A stretch of DNA of 40,118 nucleotides from Nitrospira sp. (GCA_029879905.1 JAOUPN010000004.1:1-40118), one strand, 5' to 3'; numbered from the stretch's first letter, positions 24,093-33,806 are shown. Notes: a model not told the origin generated them from the letters alone. Program-made: numbers and translations.

Positions 24093-26827
24093 TGAATCCC
24101 CGCCTGCATCCCACCCACTGTCACACACGCCCCGCCACTCGGCGTGTAGGACGCCAGGGGTTGACCACCTTGGTCATAGAGTTTAAAGCATATAGTCTTG
24201 CCAGCCGCAGCCGCAGCGAAGCGGAACGCACCGCGAATGGTTCGAGAATTATTATCCGCCATCTCAACGGTGGGGATGCCTAATGAATTCGTCAGAGTGA
24301 TCCCGTTGGTGTGAGTCAGGGCTCCTGTCAACGCCCCAGAACCGGCCATACCATCGTTAAAATGTGGATGAGTGTCTTCGCCCCAATACGCCACGCCATC
24401 AGCGGTAGCGGTATCCGGAACAGGGTTGATAAATTCCCCGCCGTTCACATTGTAGCGAAAACGTGGTTGGATAACGGTAGATCCGCCGCTCTCATTATTG
24501 TATTGTACGACCAACGCCGCCCCGCCCGGGGAAGCTGACATGATCGCTGCACTCTGGGCCCCCACGGTCTGCGCAATGCCATTCAGATAATGCGTGTGTT
24601 CCCACTGGTGCGCGACCTGCGTGACGGTGGGAGAAGACGTAGGCGGCTGATCGGCCTCGAATAAGTCTGCGCAACTGGCATCTGTCGTGTAGACGGAAGA
24701 CCGATCGAAAATGTGGTTACCTGATAAGGTAGAAGCAAACCCGGACGGCAGACCGAAGCGGAGAGTACTAGCAAAGGTATAGGAGCTATAACTGATGACT
24801 GATGCCCCGGCCACGGTTCCAGCTTGACCATTGATGTACAATGTCATGACATCTGTGGATGGGTTACCCTTCACGCACACGTGAGTCCATCCAGACGAGA
24901 CTGAAAACTCCGTCGCTGGGCCAGAGGTTGCGCCAGCCCCCATGCGCCACGTGTTAGCGGAATCACGAAACACAAAAAACCTCTGATCTGTCCCGATGGC
25001 TGTTCCGAAAATGTCCGCAGTATCCCCCATCGCGGTGGGATCAATATAGATCCAGGTGGCGACGACAAGATGGTTCGTCGACGGATTGTGACCGCTCAGC
25101 AGTCCCGTGTCGGCGTAGTCCGCCTCGTTCTGGTTAGTTTGGAGCCCTTTCACAAATTTACCAGTCACAAAAGACGTGCCGCTGCAGGTCGCATGGTTGG
25201 CGTTCCCTGATGAATCGTTGCAATCATCTTCCCACTCGTAAAGTGCGGTATCTCCAGTTGGTGGGGGCGTGGGTCCGCCACCATCACACGCCGAGCTATC
25301 GACTGGAAAATTGGGCGTGGTGTGGAGCGGTTGATTGAGGGTATTGCCAATGAGGGCTGAATCAGTATTCCCCGAACCTGAGCTGACTGTCCAGGTTTGC
25401 CCTGCGGCACAATTGCCGCCCGTAATCCCACCGACATCCACGCGCACAATCCCGCCGCCAATCAGCGAGGTACTGGCCGTAACAGGTGTTCCGCAACCTG
25501 TGCCGGTGCATCCTGGTGTCCACGTACCGAGGCGGATAGGGGGCTCGTTGGTGCAGATTGTCACATCGATGAAATGCCCGCCGGTCATTACAGCACTCAG
25601 TACTTTCGGCACTTCGAGTGCACCAATCTCTGGGGCAGTGTCGCAGAATGCCAGCCCGGTTGCACTCGTGCCCGCGTTGATCGCGGTACTCCCCGATGCT
25701 AGGGATAAATCGCCGGTCCCCGCGCTCGTAAATGATGGGTTGGCCGTCTGTGTATTGCTAAAGGTACCGTTCGCAAATCCCCCTGTCACAACGGCCTTAG
25801 CGAGATAGACAATGTTGTTGCGGACGAGCAACGACCCTGGCGAGAATTCACGCGCATACCGAATGCTGTTCGCGCTCCCAGAAATGTGGTTGTAAATTGT
25901 ATTGTTGTATACCTTGATCGTCTGTGTGGCGGTCTGCGCAGAGCGTGGACTAATAAGGATCCCATCACATGTTGACAGATCGCAGGAATCGCGAATTACG
26001 TTATTGTAGATCTCGTGCCCTCCACCACCAGTCGAGACGTGAATGACCTTTGATCCGGTGACGCCCTGTTGCCAGGTGTCTGTATTCGAGCGTCCAATCT
26101 GGTGGAACAAGTTGTTACGGATGATGATGTTTTGCAGTGGCGAGCTTCCCGGCCATATCCCAATGCCGTGCGTCAAGTTGTGAAAATAATTGTTCTGTAT
26201 GACTGTGCGGTTACCCGGATTATAAATATTGTTTACACCTGGCCCGTAACCGGGATTCAGAATACCATTGTAGGCAAATTCGTTGCCTTCAATCAGGTTG
26301 TCACCACCCAAGAACCCGGAGGCTGAGGAGGCAATCTGAAATGCAGTACCAGCGTTGTCATGCACGTAGTTGTTGATGAACCGAATGTGATGCGAATACC
26401 CGTTTGTATCTGTTCCGTCCATCCGCAGGCCTTGGTGGGCGTTCGTAATTTCGAGATGTCGGAACTCCATGTAACTACAGGTTTCACCACGGGAACAGTA
26501 GATACCGCGCTGCGTGGCGGTATAGTCCGCACGGATCACAGGGCGAGCCAATGCAGGATCACCGCTGATGATGGTGTAGGCACTGGCACTGCCACCCGGA
26601 GGATTCAGAATGCCCTGATTGGTGTAGGTCCCAGGTTTGATAATGAGCGTGTCGCCACCAGCGAGACACGCAACCCCAGCAGCAATCGTCAGCTTCGGCG
26701 TGGATTCAGTCTGTGCAGCACTACAGGAATTGCTGTTATTGCCAGTTGTGGCAGTGTAATAGGTTGCAGCCTGCCCAATCGCGGGGAATGCAAGCATAAT
26801 AACCAGCGAGAGAATTACTGAAACCAT
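24089..26827 (-). CDS. Secreted-looking right-handed beta-helix + LamG-like protein (tailspike or polysaccharide-active enzyme candidate)
   Basis: Hydrophobic N-terminus ending GQAA; PbH1-type repeats (LEGNEFAYNG, IQNNYFHNLTHGIGI, IIRNNLFHQIG); AINAGT...PEIGALE; LamG-like DCNDSSGNANHATCSG...HVCVKGNPSTDVMTLYINGQ. Confidence 0.75.
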   Translation of the reverse strand: MVSVILSLVIMLAFPAIGQAATYYTATTGNNSNSCSAAQTESTPKLTIAAGVACLAGGDTLIIKPGTYTNQGILNPPGGSASAYTIISGDPALARPVIRADYTATQRGIYCSRGETCSYMEFRHLEITNAHQGLRMDGTDTNGYSHHIRFINNYVHDNAGTAFQIASSASGFLGGDNLIEGNEFAYNGILNPGYGPGVNNIYNPGNRTVIQNNYFHNLTHGIGIWPGSSPLQNIIIRNNLFHQIGRSNTDTWQQGVTGSKVIHVSTGGGGHEIYNNVIRDSCDLSTCDGILISPRSAQTATQTIKVYNNTIYNHISGSANSIRYAREFSPGSLLVRNNIVYLAKAVVTGGFANGTFSNTQTANPSFTSAGTGDLSLASGSTAINAGTSATGLAFCDTAPEIGALEVPKVLSAVMTGGHFIDVTICTNEPPIRLGTWTPGCTGTGCGTPVTASTSLIGGGIVRVDVGGITGGNCAAGQTWTVSSGSGNTDSALIGNTLNQPLHTTPNFPVDSSACDGGGPTPPPTGDTALYEWEDDCNDSSGNANHATCSGTSFVTGKFVKGLQTNQNEADYADTGLLSGHNPSTNHLVVATWIYIDPTAMGDTADIFGTAIGTDQRFFVFRDSANTWRMGAGATSGPATEFSVSSGWTHVCVKGNPSTDVMTLYINGQAGTVAGASVISYSSYTFASTLRFGLPSGFASTLSGNHIFDRSSVYTTDASCADLFEADQPPTSSPTVTQVAHQWEHTHYLNGIAQTVGAQSAAIMSASPGGAALVVQYNNESGGSTVIQPRFRYNVNGGEFINPVPDTATADGVAYWGEDTHPHFNDGMAGSGALTGALTHTNGITLTNSLGIPTVEMADNNSRTIRGAFRFAAAAAGKTICFKLYDQGGQPLASYTPSGGACVTVGGMQAGIQ

Positions 26828-27525
26828 AACGGTTGCCCCCCCTCGTCAGACGCGGCTGGTTTCACCACGTACGTAAAGATCACCCAGTCATCAGAGGCAA
26901 TCGTCCAGCTCATCACCCCACCATCCGCACCGGCTTGATAGGAAGCCCCCCCGTTTGTCGAGGCTGTGGTGCCTTCGTGAATGACGGTTTGATTGGCTCC
27001 TACTGATGGTGCCCCAGCGTCATCAGACGAAAAGAAGTCGACAACAATATCCCCGGCTGCAACCGTCCCCGCTGTCACAGATGGGGTTGTGCTGACGCCG
27101 CTTGCTTGGTTTGTGGAACGGAACTCGGTGAGATCCGAGTCGAGACAGGTCCAGATGATGATGTCCGCTTGGGAGACTGCCCCTGACCATGTGACCACCA
27201 CATCATTAGTCCCGCTTGGTGGATTGCGCAGCCGATACAGGTTCCCGCCAAGGATGGTACTCACATATTGGAAAGTGGTATCGGCGGTCATCGCATTGCC
27301 GCCTTGCGTCACACTCGAAATCGTGACGCCAACGCCGTTGCGGAAGCCGACCCCGGCAAAGGTAATTCTGTTATTGCCAGCAGGAGTGGTATATGAGATC
27401 GTACGAGGATTGGCGGGGCTTGACTCATGGACCTCTACCGTACCTGCGTCAACACAGGTAAATGCTGCCTGCGCCTGGAGAGGAAATAGAAGGAATACTG
27501 AAAGAAGCCAAGCAATGAGAAGCAT
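26815..27525 (-). CDS. Secreted-looking beta-sandwich protein
   Basis: MLLIAWLLSVFLLFPLQAQA|AFTCVDAG; then NNRITFAGVGFRNGVGVTISSVTQGGNAM...NPPSGTNDVVVTWSGA. Confidence 0.6.
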   Translation of the reverse strand: MLLIAWLLSVFLLFPLQAQAAFTCVDAGTVEVHESSPANPRTISYTTPAGNNRITFAGVGFRNGVGVTISSVTQGGNAMTADTTFQYVSTILGGNLYRLRNPPSGTNDVVVTWSGAVSQADIIIWTCLDSDLTEFRSTNQASGVSTTPSVTAGTVAAGDIVVDFFSSDDAGAPSVGANQTVIHEGTTASTNGGASYQAGADGGVMSWTIASDDWVIFTYVVKPAASDEGGQPLWFQ

Positions 27526-28004
27526 TATTCCATCTCCGCGATGCAGCCTGCCGTGTAGTTCGCGTTGACCCAGTTGCGTAGGGTGGTGAGTTCAGAAAGC
27601 ACGGTGGAATTGGTCAGTCCGTGGCCGTCAAATTGGCGCAAAAGCCGATAGCGTACTTGCCATAAGCTGCATCCCGCTGCCGTAACGGTTGGTTTAGACA
27701 ATGGCGTAATCTTTTGCCCCGCTTGGACAGCCGCAGCGGTTCCTGCTGTGTGCTGGATGTCTAACTCATTCATGACCCCGCCTGCCCAGATGCGCAGCTC
27801 TGCATAGGCGTCCGCAGCGGTACCGCGAGAGACCACGGTATAGGTGCGCGTGACTACCGACTCCCCGGCATTGCCACGGAATTGCACCTGAACCTCACGG
27901 GCTCCGCTGTCGTTGGTGCGGTTCGAGGCAATGGTTGCGTCGGTATAGGCTGCCTGCGCTGCCGTTGGCATCAGCAGTAGAATGAGCAATAGCATGTAAT
28001 GCAT
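27525..28004 (-). CDS. Secreted-looking small protein
   Basis: Start placed at the ATG at 28004 (AAGGAG SD): MHYMLLLILLLMPTAAQA|AYTDATIASNRTND... Confidence 0.6.
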   Translation of the reverse strand: MHYMLLLILLLMPTAAQAAYTDATIASNRTNDSGAREVQVQFRGNAGESVVTRTYTVVSRGTAADAYAELRIWAGGVMNELDIQHTAGTAAAVQAGQKITPLSKPTVTAAGCSLWQVRYRLLRQFDGHGLTNSTVLSELTTLRNWVNANYTAGCIAEME

Positions 28005-28014
28005 GGGCATCTCC

Positions 28015-29082
28015 TTAGTGGCTGAGCGATGATTCGCTGTACAGCAAATCGGTACCAATAAAATGTAGTGTCGCTGCCGCTGTCGTTGGGTCATCGGTGG
28101 CGTCCACATCGATATAGCCAAAGAGCCAATCCCCCGCCGCGCAGGTGCCGTTCGGGGTCACAGCCGCACTGAGCGTCGCTTCGATAGCTCCACTCCCAGC
28201 TAGCACAGCATCATCAACTTCCACCTCGGTTCCATAGGTGCCGTTAAAAGCAGTACCAGGGGCGCGACACGCTGCCGCGACTTCAAGCGCAACGGAGCCA
28301 GTATCATCCGCCGTTTGTGAATAATAGGGCCTGATGTAGATCACCCCGGCATCCCAGTTAGAGCGCATGGGGATGGCAAACCGGAGGCGGGAGGAATTGT
28401 TTTCCGTGCAGATGAAGGTGGGCACCACCACGTTGGAGATCGTGACCACGGTTGGTCGCGCTGGGCAGTTTGTGCCGTCACCTTCAAGGGCGCGGGCACT
28501 AAGATAAACAGATTTCAGTGGTTTGAGCGCGCCAACGGCGTAGCGTTCCTTGGGGGTGGCGGCGTTCGGCTCAAAATTGATCATAGCCACGTCCGAGGCA
28601 TCCGTGATCTGAAACTTCTTCCCGGCGATGACCTTGATGACCTTGTGGCAGTTGTGCAGGGTACCGCTAATTTTGCAGGTGGCAATCGTAATGCCGCTGG
28701 TTGAATCGTAAAACGTCACAGCGTAACTGTCAGCAGCGGCACTGCCAGTAGTAAATGCTGTAGACTCGTTGATTGCATCGCCATCAATTCGGTCTACGGC
28801 AAGTACTGAGGAGAGTCCCGGTGTTGTGGATAACAACAGGACAAAATTGTCTGTCGTGTCGCAGAAGTAAAACGCGCCGTCATCGGTGTCAAGAAAAAGA
28901 CCATTTGCCGAGAGATCCCCAGGCGTACACGTTGAGGGGAGTTCGTCTCCTGTTCCTATCGTTGTGACCCCACCACTACCACTACTGCCACCCTGGATCA
29001 ATTGGGCATAGCTCGGTGAGACGCCGGTGAGAAAGGCTAGGATTATCGCGCTAGAGAGGATCTTCTTCATGGGCATACTCAC
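28015..29082 (-). CDS. Secreted-looking tail-fibre-like protein
   Basis: MSMPMKKILSSAIILAFLTGVSPSYA|QLIQGG...; beta-rich; Cys largely in pairs. Confidence 0.6.
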   Translation of the reverse strand: MSMPMKKILSSAIILAFLTGVSPSYAQLIQGGSSGSGGVTTIGTGDELPSTCTPGDLSANGLFLDTDDGAFYFCDTTDNFVLLLSTTPGLSSVLAVDRIDGDAINESTAFTTGSAAADSYAVTFYDSTSGITIATCKISGTLHNCHKVIKVIAGKKFQITDASDVAMINFEPNAATPKERYAVGALKPLKSVYLSARALEGDGTNCPARPTVVTISNVVVPTFICTENNSSRLRFAIPMRSNWDAGVIYIRPYYSQTADDTGSVALEVAAACRAPGTAFNGTYGTEVEVDDAVLAGSGAIEATLSAAVTPNGTCAAGDWLFGYIDVDATDDPTTAAATLHFIGTDLLYSESSLSH

Positions 29083-29312
29083 TCTTGGTTAGGGTGGACC
29101 AGGCTAGGCATCCCGTAGAGACGGCATGCCTGATAACTCGTACAGTCCCAGACCTCGAGACTGCCTTCTCCTGCCGTCAGAAGCGAGCCTCCCAGGATCA
29201 TCGACGTTTGGCGGAAGACCTCTCCCGCGCTTGGTACCGGAACAATGACAACCGTAGACTCGCCGATAAGCCCTGCTAGCCAGTTGTGGACACGTGCAAA
29301 GAATGCGTTCAT
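29079..29312 (-). CDS. Hypothetical protein, coupled to the secreted-protein cluster
   Basis: 77-aa ORF with 4-nt overlap with the downstream gene. Confidence 0.55.
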   Translation of the reverse strand: MNAFFARVHNWLAGLIGESTVVIVPVPSAGEVFRQTSMILGGSLLTAGEGSLEVWDCTSYQACRLYGMPSLVHPNQE

Positions 29313-29316
29313 GTAC

Positions 29317-30180
29317 TTACCCTGAATACCGCCACTTCATATCGCACCGGTTCTGCACGTTCGCCGTACTGATCGCCGCGCAGACCGCATCGCACGCCGC
29401 AGGAAGATGGATTTCCGCTCCGCCGATATTCGTGAGGGTTTGGTTCGTCAACACATTGGCTTGCGTCATCACGATATTCCCGAGCATGGCTTGCGTGATT
29501 TGCCCTCGCGTGGTGTCTGGCGCCGTGGTGGATTTCACGACGAGCAGATATTCCCCTGGTGCGCTGTAGCCAAGCGCCTGTTTATCGCTTCGGCCATGCC
29601 GGTTGATGATGGCCGAGGAAGAGGTCACGCGATGCCAGTCCGGAGGCGCGTCGAACCAGATCAACTGTTCTCCGGTTTTCCCAGTCCCAAAGGAAGGCGC
29701 CACATGCAGGTTCGTAAGGGCCGTGAAGTTGTTCGAGAATCCGGTTCCTGCCGAAACCACCGAATAATAGACGGCCCAGACGGTGCTGGCATCGCTAATC
29801 TGTGAGACATTGAGGGAGACGATATTAAACGGCGCATCACAGCCGATCGCAAACCCGTCGTTATTCGTGCCGACCGTATCGAGATTCACGTCTCCAGCCG
29901 CCGTAGATTGCGCATCGGTCGTATCATCGATCAAAGCACTCCCGGCTGCGTATTCCGATTCGTCCCAGAAGTAGAACCGCCACAAGCTCGGTTGAATCCG
30001 CCCCCCGACACCAGCTGTCACGGTGGATCCGGATCGGTTATGGACGCTGAATTCGCCAATCACAAAATGCGTACCATAACTGTTGCTTGGTCGGACCCCC
30101 ATCGTAATGAGGTCGGAATTCGAGTAGAGAAACTTTGAGGGCCAGGACTTACTGGCCGATTCATAGCGATAGCCGTGCAT
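29317..30180 (-). CDS. Structural hypothetical protein
   Basis: 287-aa beta-rich ORF in the head/tail block. Confidence 0.6.
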   Translation of the reverse strand: MHGYRYESASKSWPSKFLYSNSDLITMGVRPSNSYGTHFVIGEFSVHNRSGSTVTAGVGGRIQPSLWRFYFWDESEYAAGSALIDDTTDAQSTAAGDVNLDTVGTNNDGFAIGCDAPFNIVSLNVSQISDASTVWAVYYSVVSAGTGFSNNFTALTNLHVAPSFGTGKTGEQLIWFDAPPDWHRVTSSSAIINRHGRSDKQALGYSAPGEYLLVVKSTTAPDTTRGQITQAMLGNIVMTQANVLTNQTLTNIGGAEIHLPAACDAVCAAISTANVQNRCDMKWRYSG

Positions 30181-30201
30181 GATGGGCTCCTTTGTCTAGA
30201 C

Positions 30202-30987
30202 TTACCGACGTCGAGACGTGCGCCTGCCGCCTGCCCCGACGAGTTCTCTTGATCGTTCTTCCTTCAACTCTTCTTCCGCATCTTTCCCTTGATAGATCGC
30301 AGGTTCATGCGCATCGATCTCCGACGCTGGTTCCGGCATGGACAACAACTTTTCAAAGGCCGGTCCTGGGTTCCAGTGCTTCGTGGGATTGCCTTTCGCG
30401 TCTCTGGCGACTTGATGCTCGATAATCTCCCCCGCCGCATTCCGAACGATCACATAAGGGGTGTAGTACCCGGACGCATGGTTATTCGGATCGACCCACT
30501 GGGCTTCAGGAGGCAACACAAACGGCTGATGCTGGGGCATCCCACCAGGAGTCGCAAACGTCTGATCCTGCCCGAACCCGTCCCCGTGATGGTTCGTCTG
30601 GCCGTGCTGGGTGACCGAATCGGCAATCGGTCCCATGGTTTGGGTAATCGCCAAGAGAATCCGATTGACCGCCTCTTCCGGCATATTGGCAATGGCATGG
30701 CTCAACTGGTCTCGCGTACTGTGGCCGGCCAAGACCGGCGCTGGGCCTTCAACCACCGCTTTCACCGAGACGTGCTTGGTCTTCTCGACCCATCGCGTGA
30801 TATCGGCAAGGGCTGAAGAATCAGACACCCCACCGACTTGATCAAGGCTCGTCACCACCGTGGCGTCCTTGCCTCGGCCAATCTGCCATTGGCCGCTGGG
30901 TAGCTCGTAGAGTTCTGCCATTCCCCCACCAGAGAACGACATCGGAATCATGCGCTTGACTAAAAACCCATCGCCTAGACGTTGCAT
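30202..30987 (-). CDS. Virion-associated hypothetical protein
   Basis: Start moved to the ATG at 30987 (AAAGGA SD), removing overlap with the beta-helix gene; basic C-terminus. Confidence 0.55.
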   Translation of the reverse strand: MQRLGDGFLVKRMIPMSFSGGGMAELYELPSGQWQIGRGKDATVVTSLDQVGGVSDSSALADITRWVEKTKHVSVKAVVEGPAPVLAGHSTRDQLSHAIANMPEEAVNRILLAITQTMGPIADSVTQHGQTNHHGDGFGQDQTFATPGGMPQHQPFVLPPEAQWVDPNNHASGYYTPYVIVRNAAGEIIEHQVARDAKGNPTKHWNPGPAFEKLLSMPEPASEIDAHEPAIYQGKDAEEELKEERSRELVGAGGRRTSRRR

Positions 30988-31046
30988 AACGGTCCTTTCT
31001 AGTTGGATGGGAGAGGCCACAAGGCCGACCCCTCCCATCGCGGTGA

Positions 31047-32003
31047 TTAGGTAACGACGGTCACGAGCGTGCTGCCCGTCCCGCCTCCGACTGTCGCGGT
31101 ATAGTTGTTCACGAGCTCTGCATGGGATGTGGTTCCAAATCCGTCCACCAACAAGGTGACTAGAACGCCTTTCCGACAATCCCGGAAGACGGCTCCAGCG
31201 ATGACCGTGGTACCTGAACCAGTGAAACAGGCCGTCATAGCCGTCCCACCACAGGTCGCCAGGTCGTTCTCAACGACAATCCCATCGATATCGATGAGGT
31301 TGACCGCCGAGGCCCACGTACCGGTATCGACGTGGTAGTGGTTGTTCTCGAGCTTTCCGTTCATGTTGTTCCCGGTCAGCTCGAGCACAGGGCCTTGGGC
31401 ACCGTCCGACCACGCGACATTCCCCTTGAAGAGAAGATTGTCGATGGCTGCGGATCCGGTAAAGCCTTCGGTCGCAATGTTGACGACCGGAGTGACCATA
31501 TCGAAATAACAGTTTTCGACCGTCAACCCATCCGCCGCGCCGGTAAAGGTCGCAAAGCTCAAGGCGGTAATCGGCACACAGGTCAACCCCTGGAACGACA
31601 CATCGGCCCCGGTAATCGCAAAGGCCGCAGACCCTGCAATGCCCTTCACGATGGAGGTCGGCTTGCGCACCTTCCGGCCTGCCCAGGCATCCGCCCCCCA
31701 GAACGAGAGGTTGGATTTCGCTACGGCGAGATTGGCCGTCAGGGTATGGGTCCCTGGCAAGAGCACGATCGCATCCCCACGCCCATCGACCACATCCGCA
31801 TAGGCGAGATTGATCGTGTCATAGACGAACTGGTTGTTCTCTCGCGCCCACGATCTGGCCTCTGCTACGGTAAACCCTGCAACGTAGGCCGTATTGGGCG
31901 CTACATAGAGCGGCTTACCGGGGATTTGGTTTTCAACTCCGTTCCACTTCGCGTTCCTGGAACGCCTGTAGAGATAGGCGTCTCGAATATACATGCCACT
32001 CAT
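31047..32003 (-). CDS. Parallel beta-helix (pectate-lyase-like fold) protein, head-proximal
   Basis: LPGTHTLTANLAVAKSNLSFWGAD...GADVSFQGLTCV...ADGLTVENCYFD...IDNLLFKGNVAW...GKLENNHYHV: regular beta-helix rungs; no signal peptide. Confidence 0.65.
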   Translation of the reverse strand: MSGMYIRDAYLYRRSRNAKWNGVENQIPGKPLYVAPNTAYVAGFTVAEARSWARENNQFVYDTINLAYADVVDGRGDAIVLLPGTHTLTANLAVAKSNLSFWGADAWAGRKVRKPTSIVKGIAGSAAFAITGADVSFQGLTCVPITALSFATFTGAADGLTVENCYFDMVTPVVNIATEGFTGSAAIDNLLFKGNVAWSDGAQGPVLELTGNNMNGKLENNHYHVDTGTWASAVNLIDIDGIVVENDLATCGGTAMTACFTGSGTTVIAGAVFRDCRKGVLVTLLVDGFGTTSHAELVNNYTATVGGGTGSTLVTVVT

Positions 32004-32067
32004 AACGACTCCTTCCCATGAATCAGGAGGCGGATAAGCCGCCCCCTGTCATGCCAAGGTTACAAGG

Positions 32068-32736
32068 TTAGGTTCCCGCGTAGTACAGATCGACGGTCCG
32101 TGCCGCTGTGAACTCTTCCGGCTTCGGGGAGCCCAGCACAAAGGCCAGGGCCGAGGAGCCAGCGGTACACGCGGTTGCGACATCGACATCGATCGAGTTG
32201 CCTGGTCGGCAAAGCACTGGGCCTGTATCGGCCAAGCTCTTGTAGACCACGGCCCCAATCGCCTGTGCGGTCGTGGCGTTCGGTGCCGTCACCGTGCCAT
32301 TCGTTCCGTCCAGGTTGGCAGAAATGATCGTCCCGAGCCCATTGATCGCCGGGTACAGATCGAAATCGATCTTGGCCGGTGTTGTGGTTCCCGCGATGCC
32401 AAAGGCAAACCCAATGGTATCGACTAGGAACCAATCGAAGATGTTGAACTGGCCTTCTGAACCGGTCCCGCTAAAGTCCATGACTCCAGCAATGTCCGGA
32501 TTGAGCCAGCGCCGGCTTTCATAGCCGTAGAGTCCGCCCTTCAAGACGGGGAGCGGCTTCGTCAACAGGCCTCGCCCGACTGCCTCCGCCATGGACGGCG
32601 CCCACTGGACCCGATTGATCACCCGATGGATGTCACAGGCCAGGGGAATGTCTGCTTCATGCTGCACCAACTTGGTGAGCGGAGCCGCTGCCCAATGCAG
32701 GAAGCTCCATAACTTGTTGAAATTATAGCGAATCAT
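32068..32736 (-). CDS. Head-associated structural protein
   Basis: Start at the ATG at 32736 with GGAGGG SD: MIRYNFNKLWSFLHWAAAPL...; directly downstream of the capsid gene. Confidence 0.55.
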   Translation of the reverse strand: MIRYNFNKLWSFLHWAAAPLTKLVQHEADIPLACDIHRVINRVQWAPSMAEAVGRGLLTKPLPVLKGGLYGYESRRWLNPDIAGVMDFSGTGSEGQFNIFDWFLVDTIGFAFGIAGTTTPAKIDFDLYPAINGLGTIISANLDGTNGTVTAPNATTAQAIGAVVYKSLADTGPVLCRPGNSIDVDVATACTAGSSALAFVLGSPKPEEFTAARTVDLYYAGT

Positions 32737-32795
32737 GATCGACCCTCCGTGAAAGATGAAATGACCATTCCTCCGTGTCTTCAGTCGCCTACCGA

Positions 32796-33752
32796 CTAGG
32801 AGCTCGTGAAGTAGACGCTCCGGGCTTCTCCGTCTGAGGCTGAATCGCCCCAGGTATTGGCAAAGCCCAGCAACCCATACCACGCCACGGCATGCTGCCG
32901 ACCAAAGTCTGCGGCAATAGCTGCACGCAGCTCAGGAGCTTCGACTTCCGCGAGCGCGAGAATGTCGTCACCGAAGAACACCGCTTCACCGACAGCACTG
33001 TTGGTGCCGCGCTCGGTGAGCACGTTGTCATGGTCGATTTCGACGAACCGGCACTTCTCGATCTCTCCAACCTCGGCATTGAAAAACACATCGCCAGGGC
33101 GGAGATACTGCCGCCAGGAATGGAACTCCGGATCGTCCTTGACGCCACGGCACGCCTTCGTCGACGCCAAGACCATGTAGACCTGGCCCTGGTACGGATC
33201 GACATGCAGCGTCTTCCGCATGTAGTCCCGGATCAACTTGACGTGGGCAACGGTCATATTGTGCGTCCCGGTGACGCTGGTGACGCCTGCGTCCGTGGTA
33301 AACGTGCCGGCAATGGCACTGGTCGGACCAAACCGGATCTGCCCGTTCTTGACCGCCGCGCCGGCCACGGTATCGATGGTAGACTTCATTTGCTTCTTGA
33401 GCGTCTTCTGAATCGCGTTCTCCGGATCGAACTTATTCAGCAGTTGCACCTTCTGCGTGTACCCAATGCCGCGCCCGAACTCGTTGACCGTAATGGAACG
33501 AGTCGACATGGCGAGGGGATCGATTGGCACCTTCCCCGCTTGGCTGAGGATGGCCGATGTGGGCTCTGCGGTATTGCGAATGCGCTGAATCGTAACGGTA
33601 TCGCCTTGATGCGGCCCAAACCCTGGCTCCGGTTTCGCAAACTGCACCACCAATGTTTCGGCAATGCTCGCAAAGCGCAACTCGCTGCTCAGGGCGTGAT
33701 TCCGAGACACACCAGCACTAATGTCTGGCGTCCATTGAAAATTGCCTGCCAT
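32796..33752 (-). CDS. Major capsid protein (HK97-fold, N4-gp56-like candidate)
   Basis: 318-aa ORF (MAGNFQWTPDISAGV...GYTQKVQLLNKFDPENAIQKTLKKQMKSTID...AWYGLLGFANTWGD); strong SD AGAAGGAGA; follows the scaffold-like gene. Confidence 0.75.
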   Translation of the reverse strand: MAGNFQWTPDISAGVSRNHALSSELRFASIAETLVVQFAKPEPGFGPHQGDTVTIQRIRNTAEPTSAILSQAGKVPIDPLAMSTRSITVNEFGRGIGYTQKVQLLNKFDPENAIQKTLKKQMKSTIDTVAGAAVKNGQIRFGPTSAIAGTFTTDAGVTSVTGTHNMTVAHVKLIRDYMRKTLHVDPYQGQVYMVLASTKACRGVKDDPEFHSWRQYLRPGDVFFNAEVGEIEKCRFVEIDHDNVLTERGTNSAVGEAVFFGDDILALAEVEAPELRAAIAADFGRQHAVAWYGLLGFANTWGDSASDGEARSVYFTSS

Positions 33753-33806
33753 GGTCCATCTCCTTCTGTAGGGCCGAGGGAGACGACAAGCGTTACGATT
33801 CAGGCT

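Noticed and set aside
24089-30180. Possible diversity-generating retroelement associated with fibre genes
   Set aside because: No reverse transcriptase ORF and no template/variable repeat pair seen in the window.
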